Shown: piece after piece, positions 58,358-64,000 of the stretch | Layout of the letters: each line of letters opens with the position of its first letter | Numbering within the stretch: position 1 is the first letter of the stretch | Assembly: GCA_035255045.1 (NCBI GenBank) | Contig: DATFAA010000019.1 | Location: 1-64,000 of the forward strand | Length of the DNA: 64,000 bases | From: JAGTRP01 sp035255045 | GTDB lineage: Bacteria > Pseudomonadota > Gammaproteobacteria > Burkholderiales > Rhodocyclaceae | Direction: 5' to 3' | The notes under the pieces: model-generated | Database searches by the model: none | Seen by the model: only the letters and a program-made list of their open reading frames with translations | What the model was told of the DNA's origin: nothing | Position numbers and translations under genes: made by a program

Positions 58358-59217
58358 ATCAGCTCCAGCACCCGCAGCAGGGAGGCCGTGTCGTCCTTGC
58401 CCCAACCCTGGGCCATGAGGGCGTTGAGCTGCTGGCCGACGCTGGCGGTCAGGGGCACCGGTACGCCGGCCTGGCGGGCGGCTTCGAGGGCGATGCCGAA
58501 ATCCTTGTGATGGAGCCGGGCCTCGATGCCGGCGGCGAAATCCCGCTGCACCATGCGGGTCCCCATGACGTCCAGCACCCGGCTCGCCGCCGAGCCGCCG
58601 GCCAGGGCGTCCCGCACCCGGGCGCAATCGACCCCGGAGGCGGCCGCCAGGCGCAGGGCCTCGGCCGCCGCCTCGATGGCGGCCACCATGATCATCTGGT
58701 TGCAGGCCTTGGCCACCTGGCCGGCGCCGTTGGGGCCGACATGGACAATGCGCTTGCCCAGGCATTCGAGCAGCGGCCGCACCCGCTGCAGCACCGACTC
58801 CTCGCCGCCGGCCATGATGGCCAGGGTGGCGTCGATGGCTCCCTGTTCGCCGCCGGAGACCGGGGCATCCAGCAGATGGGCGCCCTTTTCGGCCAGGGCG
58901 GCGGCGATGCGGCGGGCGGCGTCGGGGGAGATGGTGGAGCAGTCCACCAGCACCGCCCCCGGGGCCATGCCTTCCCTGAGCCCGTCCGGGCCGAGGGCGA
59001 CGGTTTCGACGTCGGCGCTGGCAGTGACCATGGTAAAGACGACCTCGCAGTGGCGGGCGAGTTCGGCCGGGGTGGCGCACACCGCCGCCCCCTTCTCCGC
59101 CAGGGGCGCCGCGCTGGCCGGCCGCCGCGCCCAGACGGCGAGGTCGTGGCCGGCGGCCAGGAGATGCCCGGCCATGGGCCGCCCCATGACCCCGAGGCCG
59201 ATGAAGCCGACCTTCAC
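58354..59217 (-). CDS. Beta-hydroxyacid dehydrogenase (3-hydroxyisobutyrate / tartronate semialdehyde reductase-like)
   Basis: A 287-residue NAD(P)-dependent enzyme. Rossmann loop KVGFIGLGVMGRPMAGHLL, substrate motif LVDCSTISPDAA, DAPVSGGEQGA, the catalytic lysine in GQVAKACNQMIM, and the C-terminal HHKDFGIAL. It is paralogous to the gene directly upstream (one base between them). The substrate may be tartronate semialdehyde or another beta-hydroxyacid. It is coupled to the LEA lipoprotein downstream. Confidence 0.88.
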   Translation of the reverse strand: MKVGFIGLGVMGRPMAGHLLAAGHDLAVWARRPASAAPLAEKGAAVCATPAELARHCEVVFTMVTASADVETVALGPDGLREGMAPGAVLVDCSTISPDAARRIAAALAEKGAHLLDAPVSGGEQGAIDATLAIMAGGEESVLQRVRPLLECLGKRIVHVGPNGAGQVAKACNQMIMVAAIEAAAEALRLAAASGVDCARVRDALAGGSAASRVLDVMGTRMVQRDFAAGIEARLHHKDFGIALEAARQAGVPVPLTASVGQQLNALMAQGWGKDDTASLLRVLELM

Positions 59218-59218
59218 C

Positions 59219-60097
59219 TCAGTGCTCCTGGCCGGAGAGGCGTTCCAGGAGCTTGAGGACGGCGATGGAATCCTCTTCCCCCAGGCCCGTGCCGACCATG
59301 GCGTTGAACATCTGGGCGGTGGCCGCCGAGCCGGGCAGGCAAAGGCCGAGCTGGTGGGCGGTCTGCATGACGATGTTCATATCCTTTTCGTGCATCCAGC
59401 TCTTGAAGCCGGGCTTGAAATTGCGGTCCAGCATGCGCTGGCCGTGGTTCTCGAGGATGCGGGAATAGGCGAAGCCGCCGAGGAGGGCTTCCCGCACCCG
59501 GGCCGGGTCCACGCCGTTCTTGTTGGCGAAGGCGAAGGCCTCGGCCACCGCCAGCACTCCCATGCCGGTGACGATCTGGTTGGCGGCCTTGGCCACCTGG
59601 CCGGCGCCTGAAGCGCCGACATGGACGATGTTCTTGCCCATGGCCTCGAAGGCGGGCCTGACCTTGGCGAAGCCGGCATCGGAGCCGCCCACCATGATGG
59701 ACAGGGTGCCGGCGATGGCCCCCACCTCGCCCCCGGACACCGGCGCGTCGAGGAAATCCACCCCGGCCGCGGCCAGCTTCTCGCCGATTTCCCGGGCCGA
59801 GGCCGGGGCGATGGTGCTCATGTCCACCGCCACCAGGCCGGGCCGGGCGCCCTGGGCGACGCCCTGCTCGCCCAGCATGACCTGGGCCACGTCCGGGGCG
59901 TCCGCCACCATGGAAATGACCACTTCGACGCCCTGGGCCACCTCGGCCGGGCTGGCGGCCGCGGCGGCGCCGGCGGCCAGGAGCGGGGCCATGGATTCGG
60001 CGCGGCGCGCCCAGACGGTGACGGCGTGGCCGCCCTTCAGGAGATTGAGGGCCATCGGGCGCCCCATGAGCCCCAGGCCGATGAAACCGATTTTCAT
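59219..60097 (-). CDS. garR: 2-hydroxy-3-oxopropionate (tartronate semialdehyde) reductase
   Basis: A 292-residue enzyme reducing tartronate semialdehyde to D-glycerate. Motifs: KIGFIGLGLMGRPMALNLLK (20), AVDMSTIAPASARE, LDAPVSGGEVGAIAGTLSIM (20), GQVAKAANQIV with the catalytic lysine, and KSWMHEKDMNIVMQTAHQLG (20), characteristic of GarR/GlxR. Together with hyi and gckA at 26-29 kb it gives hydroxypyruvate to tartronate semialdehyde to glycerate to 2-phosphoglycerate. No glyoxylate carboligase gene is in the window. Confidence 0.9.
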   Translation of the reverse strand: MKIGFIGLGLMGRPMALNLLKGGHAVTVWARRAESMAPLLAAGAAAAASPAEVAQGVEVVISMVADAPDVAQVMLGEQGVAQGARPGLVAVDMSTIAPASAREIGEKLAAAGVDFLDAPVSGGEVGAIAGTLSIMVGGSDAGFAKVRPAFEAMGKNIVHVGASGAGQVAKAANQIVTGMGVLAVAEAFAFANKNGVDPARVREALLGGFAYSRILENHGQRMLDRNFKPGFKSWMHEKDMNIVMQTAHQLGLCLPGSAATAQMFNAMVGTGLGEEDSIAVLKLLERLSGQEH

Positions 60098-60128
60098 AGA
60101 AGACTCCGACGGAAGGAATTCCGGGAGT

Positions 60129-62555
60129 TTACCTCCGCCGGCAGAACTCCGCCGCTTCCGCCGCCGACACCGGCCGGCAGTAGAAGTAGCCCTGCACCCG
60201 GTCGCAGCCGTGGCGGGTGAGGAAGTCGCGCTGGCCCTCGGTCTCCACCCCTTCGGCCACCACCTTGAGGCCGATGGAATGGGCCAGGGCGATGACCGCT
60301 ATGGCGATGGCGCCGTCGGACGAGTCGGTCTCGATGTCATCCACAAAGGAGCGGTCGATCTTCAGGTAGTCGATGGGGAAGCGCTTCAGGTAGGCGAGGG
60401 AGGAGTAGCCGGTGCCGAAGTCGTCGATGGCCAGGGCCACTCCCACTTCCTTCAGCTGGTTGAGGATGGAGACGGCGAAGTCGGCGGTGTCCATCAGGGT
60501 GCTTTCGGTAATCTCCAGCTCCAGGGCCGCGGCCGGGAGCCCGGTCTCGGCCAGGATGGTCTGGACCAGGGCGGCGAAGCGGGGCTGGCGGAACTGCTGG
60601 GGCGAGACGTTCACCGACACCCGGCCGAACTCCAGTCCCGCGTCCATCCAGGCCCGGGCCTGCTGGCAGGCGGTGTGCAGCACCCAGGTGCCGATGTAGT
60701 GGATGAGGCCGATCTCCTCGGCCACCGGGATGAAGACGCTCGGCGGCACCGCCCCCAGTTCGACATCCTTCCAGCGGATCAGGGCCTCGAAGCCGATGAC
60801 CCGGCCGCTGGCCAGGTCCACCTGGGGCTGGTAGTGGAGGGCGAAGTCCTCGCTGGTGGCCATGGCCAGGCGCAACCGGGACTCCAGCCGCAGGCGGTGG
60901 GCGGCGGCGGCGTTCATCTCCTGGGCGTAGAACTGGTAGTTGTTCCGGCCCAGGCCCTTGGCGTGGTACATGGCCGCGTCGGCGTTCTTCATCAGGGTTT
61001 CGATGTCCTCGCCGTCGTCGGGGTAGATGCCGATGCCGATGGACGGGGTGGTGTGCAGCTCGTGGGACTCGAAATGGTAGGGCTCGCCCAGCTGGTCGAT
61101 GATCTTCTGGGCCACCGAGGCGGCGTCGGTGGGCAGCCCGCAGCGCTCCAGGACGAGGACGAACTCGTCGCCACCGATGCGGGCGACGATGTCCGACTCC
61201 CGCACCGCCGCCCGGATGCGCCGGGCCACCTCGCACAGCAGCAGGTCGCCGATGTGGTGGCCGAGGGTGTCGTTGATGCGCTTGAAATTGTCCAGGTCGA
61301 TGAACATCAGGCCGATGCGCAGCTGGTCCCGCTTGGCCTGCTCGATGGCATGTTCCAGGTGCAGGCTCAGGGTGAGGCGGTTGGGCAGGCCGGTGAGGGG
61401 GTCGTGGTGGGCCAGGAAGGCGATGCGCTCCTCGGAGGCCTTCCTCTCGGTGATGTCGGAAAAGACCGCGACGTGGTGGGAAATGGCGCCCTGGTCGTCC
61501 CGGATGGTGTCGATGGTGAGCCACTTGGGATAGACGCTGCCGTCCTTGCGCTTGTCCCAGATTTCCCCCTCCCAGTGACCGCTGTCCTGGAGGGACTCCC
61601 ACATGGCCAGGAAGAAGCCCGCGTCGTGGCGGCCGGAGCTCATGAACTTGGGATCGTGCCCCAGGACCTCCTCCCGGCAGTAGCCGGTGATGGCCTGGAA
61701 GGCGGCGTTGACCGAGACGATGCGGTTGCGGGCATCGGTGATCATGATGGCCTCGGAGCTGACCTCGAACACCTTGCGGGCGAGGACCAGTTCCTCGTTG
61801 GCCTCGTGGCCCGCCGTCAGGTCCTCGATGATCCACACCGCCCCGGCGTGGGGATCGTCGGGATTGAGGGCACGGCCCGCCAGGCGGCCCCAGAAGCGGG
61901 TGCCGTCCCGGCGCATGAATTCGAGCTCCCGGAAGGCCTCGCGGCCGGCCGCTAGGTCCAGGTAGACATCGTGGCCGACGCGCTCGTAGCACTCGTCGCT
62001 GGCGTACCAGACCCGGGTGGAGCAGCCGGCCATTTCTCCGGGGCCGAAGCCGAACAGCTCGTCCATGCGGCTGTTGCAGCGGTCGATCTGGCGGTGGCGC
62101 ACGAGGGCGATGCCGACCACGGCCGTATTGAGGATGCCGTAGAGCTCCCGCATGGTCTGCTGCAGGGCCTTCTCGACGGCCCGCTCCTGGGAGATGTCCT
62201 CGATGACCCAGATGCAGCGGCAGTCGCTCCCGGGAGAGCCGAAGCGGCGGATGGTGATGCGGGCCCAGAAGGAGGAGCCGTCGCGGCGGTGGAATTCGCG
62301 CTCGGAGGGGGTATCGGCGCCGGCGGCGCTCCCCTTGAGCCGGGCGCAGACGTTGCCCACCGAGGGGAAGAGGATGGATTCGGCCAGGTCCGCCATTTCC
62401 TCCAGGCGGTAGCCGAACATCTCGGCGGCGCGCTGGTTGGCCCGCTGGCAGCGGCCCCGGCGGGCGACGATGATGCCGAGGGTCACCGTGTCGAGGATGG
62501 CCTCCTGCTCGAGGGCATCCTCGTCCAACTCAATCCCGCCGGTGTTAATCCTCAT
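60129..62555 (-). CDS. PAS-PAS-PAS-GGDEF-EAL cyclic-di-GMP protein
   Basis: An 808-residue soluble signalling protein. Three PAS domains at about 20-140, 145-260 and 265-385 are followed by GGDEF (about 395-545; RIGGDEFVLV near 459) and EAL (about 560-808; FEALIRW near 589, NVSPQQF, ELEITESTL, DDFGTGYSSL, KIDRSFVDD, EGVET). Both catalytic sets look intact, so it could make and break c-di-GMP. No membrane segment. GAGGGGG before the ATG at 62553-62555 fixes the start. It is divergent from the TIGR03118-like gene and 31 bp upstream of garR. Confidence 0.93.
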   Translation of the reverse strand: MRINTGGIELDEDALEQEAILDTVTLGIIVARRGRCQRANQRAAEMFGYRLEEMADLAESILFPSVGNVCARLKGSAAGADTPSEREFHRRDGSSFWARITIRRFGSPGSDCRCIWVIEDISQERAVEKALQQTMRELYGILNTAVVGIALVRHRQIDRCNSRMDELFGFGPGEMAGCSTRVWYASDECYERVGHDVYLDLAAGREAFRELEFMRRDGTRFWGRLAGRALNPDDPHAGAVWIIEDLTAGHEANEELVLARKVFEVSSEAIMITDARNRIVSVNAAFQAITGYCREEVLGHDPKFMSSGRHDAGFFLAMWESLQDSGHWEGEIWDKRKDGSVYPKWLTIDTIRDDQGAISHHVAVFSDITERKASEERIAFLAHHDPLTGLPNRLTLSLHLEHAIEQAKRDQLRIGLMFIDLDNFKRINDTLGHHIGDLLLCEVARRIRAAVRESDIVARIGGDEFVLVLERCGLPTDAASVAQKIIDQLGEPYHFESHELHTTPSIGIGIYPDDGEDIETLMKNADAAMYHAKGLGRNNYQFYAQEMNAAAAHRLRLESRLRLAMATSEDFALHYQPQVDLASGRVIGFEALIRWKDVELGAVPPSVFIPVAEEIGLIHYIGTWVLHTACQQARAWMDAGLEFGRVSVNVSPQQFRQPRFAALVQTILAETGLPAAALELEITESTLMDTADFAVSILNQLKEVGVALAIDDFGTGYSSLAYLKRFPIDYLKIDRSFVDDIETDSSDGAIAIAVIALAHSIGLKVVAEGVETEGQRDFLTRHGCDRVQGYFYCRPVSAAEAAEFCRRR

Positions 62556-62781
62556 CGCCCCCTCACGTCGCACCGGGCGAAGACTGCCGTGCCCCGTTCC
62601 CACTGTCAATTGCCCAAAATCAAATTATCCGGGTCGGGCGCCCGTTCTGCAGCCCCGACTCGACCCGCTATCACTCGGTTGACCCCATTTGCATTCCCCC
62701 GGCCCTTCCTAGACTGAAGGGAAAAACGCCGCGGCCGGCCCCCAGGGGAGCGGGCCGGGGCTCCCATACCTAGGAGACGAC

Positions 62782-64000
62782 ATGAGCAACACCGTCCTGC
62801 GGACCGGCGGCCCGGGCTGCCTGTCCCTGCCTTCCGTGGGCCTGCTGGCTCTCCTGGCCGCCGGCCTGCCGGCGGCAGCGGCGGACAGCGGCGCCGATAC
62901 CTACGTCCAGCGCAACCTGGTGTCGGACGGCTCCATCCCCGCCGACCGCACCGATCCCAACCTGATCGCCCCCTGGGGCATCGCCTCCGCCCCCGGCGGC
63001 GCCCTCTGGGTCGCCGCCAACGGCTTTGCCGCCTCGGCCATCTACGACGCCCAGGGCCGGCCGGCACCGGCCCCGGCGGTGGAAATCCCCGGCGGCAGCC
63101 CGACCGGCATCGTCGGCAACGACGGGGCGGAATTCGCCCTGCCCTGCCCCGACGGCAGCCGGGAGCCGAGCGCCTTCATCTTCGCCACCGAGGCCGGGAT
63201 CATTTCCGGCTGGAACCAGCGGGCCAACCCGGCCAACGCCATCCCGGTGGTGGACAATTCCGGCAGCGGCTCCATCTACAAGGGGGTCGCCATCGCCGCC
63301 GGCGGCAACGGCCGCTTCCTCTACGCCACGGATTTCCATGGCGCCAAGGTCGATGTCTTCGACGGCGCCTTCGTCCCGGTGCGCCTGCCGCCCGGGGCCT
63401 TCAAGGACCCCGGCCTGCCGGCGGGATTCGCTCCCTTCGGCATCCAGAACATCAACGGCAACCTCTACGTCACCTACGCCCGGCAGGACGAACTGAAGGA
63501 GGAGGCCGTCGCCGGCCCGGGCCTCGGCTTCGTCAATGTCTTCGACGCCAACGGCCGGCTGCTGCGGCGCCTGGCCTCCCGGGGCAATCTCAACGCCCCT
63601 TGGGGAATGGCCCTGGCGCCGGCGGATTTCGGCCAGTTCGGCGGCCATCTCCTGGTCGCCAATTTCGGCGACGGCAGGATCAACGCCTACAACCCGGCCA
63701 CCGGGGAATTCCGGGGTCAGATCCGCAACCTCGACAACCGCCCCCTGGCCATCGAGGGCCTGTGGGGCATCTGCTTCGGCAAGGGCATGGCCAGCCAGCC
63801 GGCCGGCGCCCTCTTCTTCACCGCCGGCCCGGCCTACGAGAACAAGGGGCTCTATGGGCGCATCGAGCGGGCGGAGAAGTTACTTGCTGCAGGCGGCGCC
63901 GCCGTGCTTCAGGCCCAGCCGGGAGAGCAGGCGCTCGGGCGGGCAGAAGCCGGTAAAGCCGCTTTGCAGAAGGTTAAAGCCGACGAAGGCGGTGAAGGCC
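62782..64000 (+). CDS. TIGR03118-like secreted protein (open at window edge)
   Basis: A secreted protein with a signal peptide (cleavage about residue 33, AAA-AD) and beta-propeller-like repeats: NLIAPWGIASAPGGALWVAA (20), GSPTGIVGND, FIFATEAGIISGWN, YKGVAIA, FLYATDFHGAKVDVFD, NAPWGMALAP and LLVANFGDGRINAYNP. This is the pattern of TIGR03118 proteins, whose function is unknown. TAGGAGACGAC before the ATG fixes the start. Homology-like sequence ends near GLYGRIERA (about 63870). The frame then stays open through the antisense of the next gene, so the true 3' end is doubtful. Confidence 0.75.
   Translation, partial: MSNTVLRTGGPGCLSLPSVGLLALLAAGLPAAAADSGADTYVQRNLVSDGSIPADRTDPNLIAPWGIASAPGGALWVAANGFAASAIYDAQGRPAPAPAVEIPGGSPTGIVGNDGAEFALPCPDGSREPSAFIFATEAGIISGWNQRANPANAIPVVDNSGSGSIYKGVAIAAGGNGRFLYATDFHGAKVDVFDGAFVPVRLPPGAFKDPGLPAGFAPFGIQNINGNLYVTYARQDELKEEAVAGPGLGFVNVFDANGRLLRRLASRGNLNAPWGMALAPADFGQFGGHLLVANFGDGRINAYNPATGEFRGQIRNLDNRPLAIEGLWGICFGKGMASQPAGALFFTAGPAYENKGLYGRIERAEKLLAAGGAAVLQAQPGEQALGRAEAGKAALQKVKADEGGEG
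63880..64000 (-). CDS. DUF2892 / YgaP-type inner-membrane protein, C-terminal part
   Basis: The last 39 codons of a leftward gene that enters from the right edge. The reading AFVGFNLLQSGFTGFCPPER followed by LLSRLGLKHGG and a final cysteine is the typical end of DUF2892 small membrane proteins (NLLQSxFTGFCP), often paired with rhodaneses. Stop TAA at 63880-63882. It lies antisense to the open 3' end of the TIGR03118-like gene. Confidence 0.75.
   Translation of the reverse strand, partial: AFTAFVGFNLLQSGFTGFCPPERLLSRLGLKHGGAACSK

Overview
The window is GC-rich (mid to high 60s percent by eye) and densely coded on both strands, with short gaps and many ATGA or TGATG start/stop overlaps. Gene content and order (ilvE - CHCC zinc finger - waaF, yhdP - nitrilase - tldD divergent from glnE, PA0069-type radical SAM protein, PilJ-domain protein, bacteriohemerythrin, OmpW, DNR-like regulator) point to a betaproteobacterium, most likely Rhodocyclales (Azospira/Dechloromonas-like). 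This placement is inferred from gene content alone. I see no rRNA, tRNA, CRISPR, insertion sequence or phage.

Layout. 0-12 kb: housekeeping and envelope genes (zinc alcohol dehydrogenase, gpmI, pepD, yihY, mnmA-nudJ, ilvE, waaF, phosphomannomutase). 12-16 kb: ompW with an FNR/DNR box, then alaS, which carries a low-GC in-frame insertion of about 119 residues resembling a PD-(D/E)XK nuclease. 16-22 kb: small secreted proteins, a ugpB-ugpQ pair, rlmM, rhlE. 22-29.3 kb: a glycolate/glycerate operon (gckA-glcD-glcE-glcF-HDOD protein-small ORF) divergent from a bacteriohemerythrin gene with a well-placed FNR/DNR box, and hyi. 29-40 kb: PduO-type adenosyltransferase, aroG, radical SAM protein, diheme cytochrome c, a double-PilJ periplasmic protein whose start is buried in a perfect hairpin, tldD, nitrilase, yhdP. 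40-48.5 kb: glnE, a methionine aminotransferase, a DNR-like regulator without iron-sulfur cysteines, and a marR-emrA-emrB efflux operon with a clear promoter and operator. 48.5-54.6 kb: two convergent paralogous sensor kinases whose stop ends overlap, and an acetyl-CoA hydrolase/transferase. 54.7-64 kb: a lipoprotein divergent from a LysR regulator, mtnA plus a FucA-like class II aldolase (methylthio-ribose salvage), two tandem tartronate-semialdehyde-reductase-like genes, a PAS-GGDEF-EAL protein, and at the right edge a TIGR03118-like secreted protein running into the antisense of a DUF2892 membrane protein gene.

Connections. Glycolate oxidase (GlcDEF), hydroxypyruvate isomerase, tartronate semialdehyde reductases, glycerate 2-kinase and GpmI could form a route from C2/C3 acids to lower glycolysis. 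The DNR-like regulator has an E-x-x-S-R recognition helix, the type that reads TTGA-N6-TCAA sites. Such sites stand ahead of the oxygen-binding hemerythrin and ompW, so a low-oxygen or NO-responsive regulon is likely.

The most unusual item is the nuclease-like insertion in alanyl-tRNA synthetase. It is flanked by native alaS codons that are themselves AT-rich, which suggests recent acquisition with co-converted flanks.
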